A stretch of 64,000 bases of DNA from an uncultured Paracoccaceae bacterium (GTDB lineage: Bacteria; Pseudomonadota; Alphaproteobacteria; Rhodobacterales; Rhodobacteraceae): positions 124,001 through 188,000 of the forward strand of contig CANMYO010000002.1 in the NCBI GenBank assembly GCA_947502145.1, in the 5' to 3' direction. The position numbers were made by a program, and so were the translations under genes. The notes beneath the pieces are model-generated. The model did not search any database. It was not told the DNA's origin and was given only the letters and a program-made list of their open reading frames with translations. Shown here one piece after another: positions 1 to 7,895 of this stretch (position 1 is the first letter of the stretch; each line of letters opens with the position of its first letter).

Positions 1-726
1 ACAATCAGCGCCTTTGTGATGGCTACGCAGGTGCCTATCGTCGGTGCACCGCTGGCGATCTGTATTGGTCTGGTCCCGGCGATCCTGATCGGGCTCGTCA
101 ACGGATTTGGCGTTGCCGCCTGCCGGGTGCATCCGCTGATCATGACGCTTGGCACCGGGTTGATCGCGACCGGTTGTCTGCAGGTTTACCAGCGCTTTGT
201 CATCGCAAGCGGCTCTGTCGTTCCCGAGGGGCTGGCGTGGCTGGGCACCGGGCGGACATGGGGGATGCCCAATGCGCTGCTGGTGTTTGTGCCCTTCGCA
301 GTGCTGATCATCTGGGCGCAGCGGCGCACCGGTTTTGGCCGGTTGCTCTATGCCTTGGGCTCAAACGAGACAGCGGCCAGAATCTCCGGGGTACGCAGCT
401 GGCAGGTCTACCTGGCGCTTTATGCCCTGTCGGGGTTGATCGCCGGCGTCGCCGGGCTGATCTACGTCGGCTTGATCAAGGCCCCATCGCTGTCGCTGGT
501 CAATCCACTGTTGCTGCCTTCGGTCGCCGCCGCGGTGATCGGCGGGACATCAATCTTTGGCGGGCGCGGCGGCTATGCCGGGACAATCGTCGGGGCCTTG
601 ATTCTGACCGTGCTGGGGACGCTCCTGACATTGATGCAGATCCCCGAGGGCGCACGGCGGATCTTTTTCGGGCTGATCATACTGGCCGTCACGACAGTTT
701 ACATCAAGCTCACCGACCAAAGCTGA
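1..726 (+). CDS. Sugar-type ABC transporter permease (3' part of gene)
   Basis: Inner-membrane permease of a ribose/xylose-type ABC importer (BPD_transp_2 family). The reading frame is open from base 1, so the start lies upstream of the window; the Met at 16 is internal. About 240 residues are visible. They are very hydrophobic, with several membrane segments and the cytoplasmic loop reading ALGSNETAARISGV, which matches the family's ATPase-coupling region, followed by the Gly-rich IGGTSIFGGRGG segment typical of RbsC-like permeases. The gene sits 11 bp before three oxidoreductase genes, which suggests that the imported substrate is a sugar or polyol processed by them. The substrate cannot be read from the sequence. 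The family call is confident. Confidence 0.9.
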   Translation, partial: TISAFVMATQVPIVGAPLAICIGLVPAILIGLVNGFGVAACRVHPLIMTLGTGLIATGCLQVYQRFVIASGSVVPEGLAWLGTGRTWGMPNALLVFVPFAVLIIWAQRRTGFGRLLYALGSNETAARISGVRSWQVYLALYALSGLIAGVAGLIYVGLIKAPSLSLVNPLLLPSVAAAVIGGTSIFGGRGGYAGTIVGALILTVLGTLLTLMQIPEGARRIFFGLIILAVTTVYIKLTDQS

Positions 727-737
727 GGGAGTTCATA

Positions 738-1811
738 ATGGCAAAGTGGAAAATCGCGGGCATTCGTTTCGACCACATGCACATGGGGGATTTGCTGCGA
801 ATGGTCACCGATCATCCTGACGCCGAAATCTGCGGCATCTATGATCCCGACCCGCAAAAGATGGCGGCGGCCATCGCCGCATTTGGCATCCCGCCTGACC
901 GGGTCTTCACTGATCTTGATGCCTGCATGGCCACCGGCCCGGACCTTGCGATCCTCTGCGCCACGACGGCCGATCATGCCGAATACACCGAACGGCTCGC
1001 GCCTCATGGTGTGCATGTCTTTGTCGAAAAACCCTTTGCGGCCAACGTCGCGGATGCGCGCCGGATGATCGCCGCGATGGCGGACACCGGCAAGTTGATG
1101 GCGATCAACTGGCCCCTGGCCTGGGTCGAAAGCCATGTCACGGCAAAGCGACTGATCGAGTCCGGCACGATTGGTGATCTTGTCGAAGTCCATTTCTATG
1201 ATGGCAATCGCGGCCCGCTCTATCATCTGGCCGACAAGGTTGAAGTTTCGCCAGCAGAGGTCGAGCGGCAGAAGCCGGATTCATGGTGGTACAAGAAGGC
1301 GGCAGGCGGAGGCAGCCTTCTTGATTACCTCGGTTACGGTGCGACGCTGGGCACATGGTACATGGATGGTGCCGCCCCGATTGAGGTGACTTGTGTGGTG
1401 GACGAGACTACCGGCATCGAAGTTGACCAGCATTCCATCACCGTATGTCGCTATGCGCAGGGCCTGTCCAAGATGGAAACCCGCTGGGGCACATTCACCG
1501 ATCCCTGGACGATTCAGCCACAGCCGACCTGCGGCTTTGTCTTTGTCGGGACGGATGGCACAATCGCAAGCGCAGATTATGCTGATCATGTCACCCTGCA
1601 GACCCGCGCCGTCCCTGATCTGACCAAAATACCGGTTGATCCGCTGCCCCCCGGCAGGCGCAATGGCATCGAATACGTACTGGACTGTTTGGGTAGTGGC
1701 ACTGCCATCGGCGGGCCGCTTGACCCCGCGCTCTGCCTGACCGCCCAACGGATCGTGGATACCGCTGCGGCCTCTGCCGCAGAAAAACGCACACTGGCGT
1801 TGCTGCCATGA
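738..1811 (+). CDS. Gfo/Idh/MocA family oxidoreductase (1 of 3)
   Basis: Predicted NAD(P)-dependent sugar or polyol dehydrogenase of about 357 residues. The ATG at 738 follows a GAGGGAG ribosome-binding site; the frame is open further upstream, but that stretch overlaps the permease gene in another frame. The N-terminus reads IAGIRFDHMHMG where family members normally have a GxGxxG dinucleotide-binding loop, so cofactor binding may be unusual. The hallmark VEKPFA motif is present (about residue 95), followed by the C-terminal substrate domain with a LLDYLGYG segment. The stop overlaps the next gene's start (ATGA), indicating translational coupling. The exact substrate is unknown; the neighbouring sugar permease points to a carbohydrate. 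Confidence 0.88.
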   Translation: MAKWKIAGIRFDHMHMGDLLRMVTDHPDAEICGIYDPDPQKMAAAIAAFGIPPDRVFTDLDACMATGPDLAILCATTADHAEYTERLAPHGVHVFVEKPFAANVADARRMIAAMADTGKLMAINWPLAWVESHVTAKRLIESGTIGDLVEVHFYDGNRGPLYHLADKVEVSPAEVERQKPDSWWYKKAAGGGSLLDYLGYGATLGTWYMDGAAPIEVTCVVDETTGIEVDQHSITVCRYAQGLSKMETRWGTFTDPWTIQPQPTCGFVFVGTDGTIASADYADHVTLQTRAVPDLTKIPVDPLPPGRRNGIEYVLDCLGSGTAIGGPLDPALCLTAQRIVDTAAASAAEKRTLALLP

Positions 1812-2929
1812 CGGAAACCCCTGACGCTGATACTTATGCATTGCGCAGCAGGACTACTGCGCATGTGGATGCGCCCGACCTCCCGTATCAGCCTCCCATG
1901 CCAAAGGCCTATCGCCCGCGGATTGGGGTCATCGGGGCGGGCGGAATTGTGGATGCACATCTGGACGCCTATCGGGCCGCGGGATGGGACGTCGCAGTGA
2001 TCTGCAATCGCACCCTGTCCAAGGCCGTGGCCAAACGCGATGCGTTTTATCCCGACGCCAAGGCAACCGACAATCTGGATGATGTTCTGGGCGATGATCA
2101 GATTGATGTGGTTGATATCACACCGCACCCGGCTGACCGGGTGCCGCTGATTGCGAGGGCGCTGCGTGCGGGCAAACATGTGCTGTCACAAAAACCCTTT
2201 GTGCTTGACCTGGACGAAGGCGCGCGACTGGTGGACCTCGCACGCCAACAGGGGCGCAAGTTGGCCGTCAATCAGAACGGGCGCTGGGCGCCGCATCTTG
2301 CCTACATGAGAGAGGCCGTTCGCGCCGGGCTGATTGGCGATCTGCTGGGCGCGCATGTCAGCATTCACTGGGACCATCGCTGGATAGCGGGGACGCCGTT
2401 TGAACAGATCGCGGACCTGATCCTTTATGATTTTGGTATTCATTGGTTTGATTTTCTGACGAGCCTTGACGCGGGGCAGGCACGATCCGTCTTTGCAAGC
2501 GCCGCCGCGGTGCCGGGGGCCAAGGTCCCGCTCGCTGCTCAGGTCCTCGTTGCGATGGATGATGCGCAGGCCAGCCTTGTTTTTGATGGCGCAACCCCGC
2601 ATGGGCCGCGCGACACAACCTATATTGCGGGCACCGCCGGCAGCCTGCAAAGCGATGGACCTGACCTTGGACAGCAACGGGTCACGCTGACCACCGCAGC
2701 GGGGCAGGCCAGGCCCGACCTGCAGGGCAGTTGGTTCAATGACGGATTCCGTGGGGCTATGGGCGCCTTGCTTGTCGCGATCGAGGATGACGTTGAACCG
2801 GCCAATGGCGCGTCCGGGAACCTCCATAGTCTGGCGTTGGCCTTTGCTGCCATCAAATCGCGGCAAACCGGTTTGCCGGTCGCAGTGGGTGCGGCGCGCG
2901 CTCTGACACCATCGGGCGCGGTGACATGA
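1808..2929 (+). CDS. Gfo/Idh/MocA family oxidoreductase (2 of 3)
   Basis: Predicted NAD(P)-dependent oxidoreductase of 373 residues. The start codon overlaps the preceding stop (ATGA at 1808) and the stop overlaps the next start in the same way. A non-conserved leader of about 35 residues precedes the Rossmann fold, which opens with IGVIGAGGIVDAH. The family's EKP motif is SQKPF here, so the Glu is replaced while the catalytic-region Lys is kept. The C-terminal domain has DFGIHWFD, matching the family DxGxHxxD metal/substrate-site pattern. It is the middle gene of the three-paralogue operon, and its relation to the flanking paralogues suggests successive or alternative steps in one sugar pathway. 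Confidence 0.88.
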   Translation: MTETPDADTYALRSRTTAHVDAPDLPYQPPMPKAYRPRIGVIGAGGIVDAHLDAYRAAGWDVAVICNRTLSKAVAKRDAFYPDAKATDNLDDVLGDDQIDVVDITPHPADRVPLIARALRAGKHVLSQKPFVLDLDEGARLVDLARQQGRKLAVNQNGRWAPHLAYMREAVRAGLIGDLLGAHVSIHWDHRWIAGTPFEQIADLILYDFGIHWFDFLTSLDAGQARSVFASAAAVPGAKVPLAAQVLVAMDDAQASLVFDGATPHGPRDTTYIAGTAGSLQSDGPDLGQQRVTLTTAAGQARPDLQGSWFNDGFRGAMGALLVAIEDDVEPANGASGNLHSLALAFAAIKSRQTGLPVAVGAARALTPSGAVT

Positions 2930-3942
2930 TCAAGGCTCTTGTCATTGGCGTCGGCAACATGGGGCAAAGTCACGCGCTTGCGCTGCACAATGACCCGAGA
3001 GTCGAAATTGTCGGGCTTGTCAGTCGCACCAACCGCGCCGTAGCCCCAGAGCTGGCAGAGTACCAAAGATACACTGATCTTGCGCGGGCCTTTGCCACAC
3101 GCCCCGATCTAGTGGTGATTGCCACCTATACCGACACCCATGCCGCGCTTGCAATCCGCGCGCTGGAACAGGGCGCCGATGTCTTTGTTGAAAAACCGCT
3201 GGCTGCAACGGTGGCCGAGGCCGAAGCGGTTGTCGCAACTGCGGTGAAACGGGGGCGGAAGCTGGTTGTGGGATACATTCTGCGCCACCATCCGTCATGG
3301 CAGCGACTGATCAGCGAAGCGCGCAATCTGGGTGGTCCTTTCGTGTTCCGAATGAACCTGAACCAGCAGTCGCAGGGAACCGAATGGGAGGTGCACAAGC
3401 AGCTTATGCAGACCACCTCACCGCTGGTGGATTGCGGTGTGCATTATGTTGATGTGATGTGCCAGATTACCGATGCTCCGCCGGTGCGTGTGCAAGGCAT
3501 CGGCCTGCGCCTCACGGACGAAATTGCGACGGACATGTATAACTATGGCCAGCTACAGGTGACGTTTGCCGATGGATCGGTCGGCTGGTACGAGGCGGGC
3601 TGGGGCCCGATGATGTCTGAAACGGCATTTTTCGTCAAAGATGTGATCAGCGTGAACGGTTCGGTTTCCATCGTGGATTCGGACAAGGGCGCGTCGTCGG
3701 ATATTGACGGGCACACAAAGGTGGGCGGGCTACTCATCCATCGGCCTTCGGGGGATGTGACCATCACCCTGCCGGATGAACCGGGCCATCAGGATCTGTG
3801 CAATGCAGAGCAGGCCTTCATGTTGCGCGCGATATCAGAAGATCTCGATCTTGCCCGCCACATGGAGGACGCGGTCAACTCGCTCAAGGTCTGTATTGCC
3901 GCCGATGAAAGCATCCGCAGTGGCCGGGTCGTGACGCTATGA
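2926..3942 (+). CDS. Gfo/Idh/MocA family oxidoreductase (3 of 3)
   Basis: Predicted NAD(P)-dependent oxidoreductase of 338 residues. It starts inside the previous gene's stop (ATGA). The N-terminus has a well-formed dinucleotide loop (VIGVGNMGQSH), the canonical VEKPLA motif follows near residue 90, and DCGVHYVD in the C-terminal domain provides the catalytic-type His. It is the most canonical of the three paralogues. It ends the sugar operon and overlaps the convergent sitD gene by 6 bp, with no room for an intervening terminator. The substrate is not identifiable from sequence. Confidence 0.9.
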   Translation: MIKALVIGVGNMGQSHALALHNDPRVEIVGLVSRTNRAVAPELAEYQRYTDLARAFATRPDLVVIATYTDTHAALAIRALEQGADVFVEKPLAATVAEAEAVVATAVKRGRKLVVGYILRHHPSWQRLISEARNLGGPFVFRMNLNQQSQGTEWEVHKQLMQTTSPLVDCGVHYVDVMCQITDAPPVRVQGIGLRLTDEIATDMYNYGQLQVTFADGSVGWYEAGWGPMMSETAFFVKDVISVNGSVSIVDSDKGASSDIDGHTKVGGLLIHRPSGDVTITLPDEPGHQDLCNAEQAFMLRAISEDLDLARHMEDAVNSLKVCIAADESIRSGRVVTL

Positions 3943-4767
3943 TGCGCCTTGTGCTGTTTGGTTCATCCGGGCCGAACGTATGAAGGCGAGGATGAAGATC
4001 GCCGTCAGGATCAAGATCACGGTCGGGGCAGGGGCACTGTCGATGAAAAAGCTGAGGTAGACCCCCGACACACCGGAAAACAGCGTCACTGCAACAGCGA
4101 TCCAAAGCATTCTCGCAAAGGCCTTGGTCAGCAGGAATGCGATGGCACCCGGCGCAATCAGCAATCCGATCGACAGAATGATGCCCACCGCCGACAGCGT
4201 GGCGACAATGGTCATCGAGATCATCGTCAGCAAACCATAGTGCAGCCAATTGACCCGCAATCCCACGGCCTGCGCCTGCACCGGATCAAAGGCGTGCAAC
4301 AGAAAATCCTGTCGCTTTGAAAGGATCACAAGCGCGACGGCCAGCCCGATGACCCCGGCGGTCCAGATGTCTCCGGCGTCAACCCCCAGCATGTTCCCAA
4401 ACAGGATGTGATCAAGATGCACATCCGTGCGGATCTTGGTGTAAAGTACGATGCCAAATCCAAACATGCCTGAAAACACGATCCCCATGATGGTGTCCTG
4501 TTTGACCCGGCTGTTGCCAGATAGGAACCCCGTTGCCAATGCGCAGATCATGCCCGCCACAAAGGCGCCGATGATCAGCGGAATGCCTATCAGATAGGCC
4601 ACAATCACACCGGGCAAAACCGCGTGGCTGATCGCATCACCCATCAGCGACCAGCCCTTCAACACCAGATAACAGGACAGCAGGCTGGTGGGCACCGCAA
4701 TGATCGCCATGATCAGGAACGCGTTGTTCATAAAGGCAAACTGGAAGGGGAGAAGCAGCGTGTCCAT
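3937..4767 (-). CDS. sitD: Manganese/iron ABC transporter permease SitD
   Basis: Second inner-membrane permease of a SitABCD-type Mn(II)/Fe(II) importer (ABC-3 family), about 276 residues with eight or nine hydrophobic segments. The frame is open well upstream, but the start is taken at 4767 because [15 protein letters not shown] aligns with the start of its sister permease and the ATG overlaps that gene's stop (TGATG). The WSLMGDAISHAVLPG segment is the conserved family signature and is shared nearly word for word with SitC. Last gene of the sit operon. It runs 6 bp into the convergent oxidoreductase gene. Confidence 0.92.
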   Translation of the reverse strand: MDTLLLPFQFAFMNNAFLIMAIIAVPTSLLSCYLVLKGWSLMGDAISHAVLPGVIVAYLIGIPLIIGAFVAGMICALATGFLSGNSRVKQDTIMGIVFSGMFGFGIVLYTKIRTDVHLDHILFGNMLGVDAGDIWTAGVIGLAVALVILSKRQDFLLHAFDPVQAQAVGLRVNWLHYGLLTMISMTIVATLSAVGIILSIGLLIAPGAIAFLLTKAFARMLWIAVAVTLFSGVSGVYLSFFIDSAPAPTVILILTAIFILAFIRSARMNQTAQGAS

Positions 4768-5621
4768 CAGCCCGCCAATGCCTCTGCGGCGCGCCGTCGT
4801 GCTGCAAGATACCCGTGCTTGGGGGCCAGAAAGAAGGCCGTCAGAAAGATCACCGTCTGCAACGACACGATCAGCCCGCCCGTTGCGCCGTCGAGGAAAA
4901 AGCTCAGGTATGCGCCGACAAAGCTGGTGAGCGCTCCAATCAGCACGCTCAACACCAGCAGGCGCGGGAACCGATCTGTCAGCAGATAGGCCGTCGCGCC
5001 GGGCGTGACGACCATGGCAATGACCAGAAACGCGCCAACCGTCTGCAGGGCCGCCACGCAAGAGGCCGACAATAGCGTGAAGAACACCACCTTGAGCATA
5101 TCGGGCCGCAACCCGATGGAGCGTGCGTGGTTTTCATCAAAAAAGGTGACCATCAGGTCCTTCCACTTCGCGATCAGCACCCCCAGGGTCACAAATCCGA
5201 TGATTGCCAGTTGCAACGTGTCGGACGGGGTGATGGCCAGGACATTTCCCAGTGTGATCGTCTCAACGCTGACTGATGTGGGCGAAAGTGACACCATGAA
5301 CAGGCCCAGCCCAAAGAACGAGGTGAAAATCAGTCCGATGATCGTATCCGCTTTCAAACCCGTTCGCTGATTGAGAAACAGCATCGCCCCCGCTGCCAGC
5401 CCGCCCGCCGCAAATGCGCCAAGCGCAAAGGGCAGGCCCAGCATATAGGCGCCTGCCACGCCGGGCACGATGGAATGGCTCAACGCGTCACCGATCAGTG
5501 ACCAGCCCTTCAGCATCAGATAGGCGGACAGGAACGCGCAGACCGCCCCGACCAGCGCGCTGACCCACATCGCGTTGAACATATAGTCGTAGCTGAAGGG
5601 CAAGAGCAGCGTCTCGATCAT
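4767..5621 (-). CDS. sitC: Manganese/iron ABC transporter permease SitC
   Basis: First inner-membrane permease of the Mn(II)/Fe(II) importer, 284 residues, ABC-3 family. It begins [18 protein letters not shown], and the conserved [15 protein letters not shown] segment lies near residue 40. Multiple membrane helices span the chain and the tail is charged and Ala/Arg-rich. Start and stop both overlap neighbouring genes (ATGA with sitB, TGATG with sitD), so the four subunits are translated from one message. The paralogy with SitD is obvious from the sequence. Confidence 0.93.
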   Translation of the reverse strand: MIETLLLPFSYDYMFNAMWVSALVGAVCAFLSAYLMLKGWSLIGDALSHSIVPGVAGAYMLGLPFALGAFAAGGLAAGAMLFLNQRTGLKADTIIGLIFTSFFGLGLFMVSLSPTSVSVETITLGNVLAITPSDTLQLAIIGFVTLGVLIAKWKDLMVTFFDENHARSIGLRPDMLKVVFFTLLSASCVAALQTVGAFLVIAMVVTPGATAYLLTDRFPRLLVLSVLIGALTSFVGAYLSFFLDGATGGLIVSLQTVIFLTAFFLAPKHGYLAARRRAAEALAG

Positions 5622-6460
5622 GTGTCGGGCTCGTCTCCGTACACGACAAAGGGGCGTTCATCATCGGTGATCACGCGCACTTTGCGTTTGTCATCATCGT
5701 CATGCAGATCATCGCCACCCAGCACAAAGTGGCGTAGGACGCCACCAAAGGCGAGTTCAAGGTTCTCGTGGGTAAAGGTGTCCTTTGTTTTGCCAAAGGC
5801 CAGCACGGTTTCCTTGACCAGGACCGTGCGGTCGCAATATTCTGGAACAGAGCCAAGGTTGTGGGTCGACACCAGCATCACGCGGCCTTCGTCGCGCATT
5901 TCGCGCAGCAATGCGATAATCGCCTCCTCGGTCTGTACGTCGACACCGGTAAAGGGTTCGTCCAGCAGGATCACCTGACCCTCTTGTGCAAGGGCGCGGG
6001 CCAGAAAGACACGCTTGCGCTGACCGCCGGACAACTCGCCAATCTGGCGGTCGCGATAGTCCAGCATGTTCACCCGCTCGAGCGCATGGGTCACCGCATC
6101 ACGGTCAGCCTGCGCCGGCCGCCGCAAGAAGCCCATATGCCCGTAGCGCCCCATCATCACCACGTCTTCGACGAGCACCGGAAACGACCAGTCGACCTCT
6201 TCGGATTGCGGGACATAGGCGACAATGTTCTTGGCGAGGGCCTGCTTGACCGGCATCCCCAATACGGTGATCTGACCTTTTGCCGCAGGCACAAAGCCCA
6301 TGATCGCCTTGAACAGCGTTGACTTGCCCGCGCCATTCACGCCGACAAGGGCGGTGATCGTGCCCGCGGGAATGTCAAAGGTGGCATTGCGCAGCGCGGT
6401 GTGACCGTTGCGATAGGTCACGGTCACATCCTGCGCGACAATGCCGGTCATTGCATTCAT
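5618..6460 (-). CDS. sitB: Manganese/iron ABC transporter ATP-binding protein SitB
   Basis: Cytoplasmic ATPase of the metal importer, 280 residues. Walker [10 protein letters not shown] lies near residue 40, the ABC signature LSGGQRKR near residue 145, and Walker B VILLDEPF just after it, followed by a switch His (STHNLG). The C-terminal tail of about 40 residues is rich in Asp and charged residues ([13 protein letters not shown]), possibly metal-interacting; that is speculation. The gene overlaps sitA by 4 bp and sitC by 4 bp. Assignment to the Sit system rests on the ATPase sequence together with the closely matching SitA next door. Confidence 0.94.
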   Translation of the reverse strand: MNAMTGIVAQDVTVTYRNGHTALRNATFDIPAGTITALVGVNGAGKSTLFKAIMGFVPAAKGQITVLGMPVKQALAKNIVAYVPQSEEVDWSFPVLVEDVVMMGRYGHMGFLRRPAQADRDAVTHALERVNMLDYRDRQIGELSGGQRKRVFLARALAQEGQVILLDEPFTGVDVQTEEAIIALLREMRDEGRVMLVSTHNLGSVPEYCDRTVLVKETVLAFGKTKDTFTHENLELAFGGVLRHFVLGGDDLHDDDDKRKVRVITDDERPFVVYGDEPDT

Positions 6461-7347
6461 TTTGTCAGCCCCTCGGCAATGGTCTGCGAGGTGACGCGCA
6501 GCAAGTCGATAAATGTGGGCACGGGGCCATCGGCTTCGGTCAAGCTGTCAACGTATAGGACGCCACCATAAACAGCATCCGTTTCACGCGCGACCTGTTG
6601 GGCCGGGGCCTGTGATACGGTGCTCTCGCAAAAGACCGCCGGAATGTCATGTTCGCGCACGCCGTCAATGACCTTGCGCACCTGTTGCGGCGTGCCCTGC
6701 TGGTCTGCGTTGATGGGCCAGAGGTAGAGCTCCCGCATCTCGAAATCACGGACCAGATAGCTGAACGCGCCTTCGCAGGACACCAGCCAGCGCTGGTCGG
6801 CGGGCACCGCCATGATTGCATCGCGCAGTGGCGCAATGGCCGCCGTGATCTCTGCCTTGTAGGCCTGCGCATTTGCTGTGTAGATCGCGGCATTCTCCGG
6901 GTCATGGGTGACAAAGGCGTCGCGGATATTGTCAACATAGATCAATGCACCGCTCAGGCTCATCCAGGCATGTGGATTGGGTTTGCCGTCATACTCCCCT
7001 TCGGTGATGCTCATCGGGGTGATGCCTGCGGTCAGCGTCACACTTGGCACGTCAGAGAGATTGGAAAAGAATTGTGCGAACCAAAGCTCCAGATTCATGC
7101 CATTCCACAGGATCAGGTCGGCATCCTGTGCGCGAATGATATCGCGCGGCGTGGGTTGATAGCCGTGGATTTCAGCGCCCGCCTTGGTGATGCTTTCGAC
7201 AATTGCGGCATCCCCCGCAACATTTTGCGCCATATCCGCGATAACGGTAAAGGTCGTGACGGCCTTGAACTTATCTTCGTCCGCCCCGGCCGACGTGCTT
7301 GTCAGCAGAGCAAATGCAAGTCCTGCTAGGGTTTTTCCAATACGCAT
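6457..7347 (-). CDS. sitA: Manganese/iron ABC transporter substrate-binding protein SitA
   Basis: Periplasmic metal-binding protein of the cluster A-I family, about 296 residues. The start at 7347 gives a typical signal peptide ([15 protein letters not shown], then TSAGA); an in-frame ATG at 7368 would add seven residues and cannot be excluded. Metal ligands expected for the family are visible: His in IHGYQPTP, His in NPHAWM, Glu in CEGAFSYL and Asp in [10 protein letters not shown]. The sequence closely resembles enterobacterial SitA over long stretches ([19 protein letters not shown]), which favours Mn(II)/Fe(II) over zinc. First gene of the operon, divergent from the Fur-family regulator. 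Confidence 0.93.
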   Translation of the reverse strand: MRIGKTLAGLAFALLTSTSAGADEDKFKAVTTFTVIADMAQNVAGDAAIVESITKAGAEIHGYQPTPRDIIRAQDADLILWNGMNLELWFAQFFSNLSDVPSVTLTAGITPMSITEGEYDGKPNPHAWMSLSGALIYVDNIRDAFVTHDPENAAIYTANAQAYKAEITAAIAPLRDAIMAVPADQRWLVSCEGAFSYLVRDFEMRELYLWPINADQQGTPQQVRKVIDGVREHDIPAVFCESTVSQAPAQQVARETDAVYGGVLYVDSLTEADGPVPTFIDLLRVTSQTIAEGLTK

Positions 7348-7394
7348 CGTTGTGTCCACTACGTCCATTTCACAAAATCAAAGAATAAGTATGA

Positions 7395-7432
7395 GAATGG
7401 TTTGCAATTGTAAATGAATTTGATAACCATTC
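7395..7432. promoter_or_regulatory. Candidate Mur/Fur operator in the sitA-mur intergenic region
   Basis: AT-rich 98-120 bp gap between divergent sitA and mur. It holds a near-perfect 14-bp palindrome TTTGCAATTGTAAA (7401-7414). Outside it, perfect 8-bp inverted arms GAATGGTT (7395-7402) and AACCATTC (7425-7432) bracket the region. Rhizobial and rhodobacterial Mur is known to bind AT-rich palindromes upstream of sit/mntH genes. Assigning this site to the adjacent regulator is inference from position and symmetry. Confidence 0.5.
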
Positions 7433-7466
7433 GCAAAGAGAATGCGTAGTTGCGAAAGGAAGGCCT

Positions 7467-7892
7467 GTGGAGCTGACCAAGAACATCACTTCAAAGATGA
7501 CGACAAATCTGCGCGCAGCCGGGGTGCGGGTGACGCGGCAGCGCGTGGCGCTTCTTGCGGTGCTGCAGGACTCCACCGACCACCCGGACGCAGAGGAACT
7601 TTATCGCCGCGCCAAGATGGTCGAGCCGGCGATGTCGCTGGCCACGGTCTACCGCACGCTGGCCGTGCTGGAAGGCGCCGGGGTTGTGCATCGCAACAGT
7701 TTTGAAGGGGGCGGGGCGCGATTTGAAGCCGCACCCAAGGACCACCATGACCATATCGTCGACCTCGACAGCGGTGAGGTGATCGAATTCCACTCAGAAC
7801 GCATCGAAGAGCTGCAGTCCGAGATCGCTGCCGCCTGTGGCTATGACGTGGTGCATCACCGGATGGAACTTTACTGCCGTAAAAAACGCTGA
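7467..7892 (+). CDS. mur: Fur-family metalloregulator, probably Mur (manganese uptake regulator)
   Basis: DNA-binding metal-responsive repressor, 141 residues. The GTG start at 7467 is preceded by an AGGAAGG ribosome-binding site; an internal ATG at 7497 is an alternative. The N-terminal winged helix (GVRVTRQRVALLAVL, then SLATVYRTLAVLEGAGVV) is standard Fur. The dimer domain carries HHDHIVDLDSGEVIEF, so the CxxC pair of zinc-binding Fur proteins is absent, as is usual for alphaproteobacterial Fur/Mur. Divergence from sitABCD supports manganese-dependent control of the transporter. Irr or iron-sensing Fur is the alternative, less likely given the neighbour. Confidence 0.82.
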   Translation: MELTKNITSKMTTNLRAAGVRVTRQRVALLAVLQDSTDHPDAEELYRRAKMVEPAMSLATVYRTLAVLEGAGVVHRNSFEGGGARFEAAPKDHHDHIVDLDSGEVIEFHSERIEELQSEIAAACGYDVVHHRMELYCRKKR

Positions 7893-7895
7893 GCC

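Noticed and set aside
174-737. N-terminal extension of the first oxidoreductase frame
   Set aside because: It lies in another frame of the permease gene and shows no conserved protein sequence; ATG at 738 has a good ribosome-binding site.
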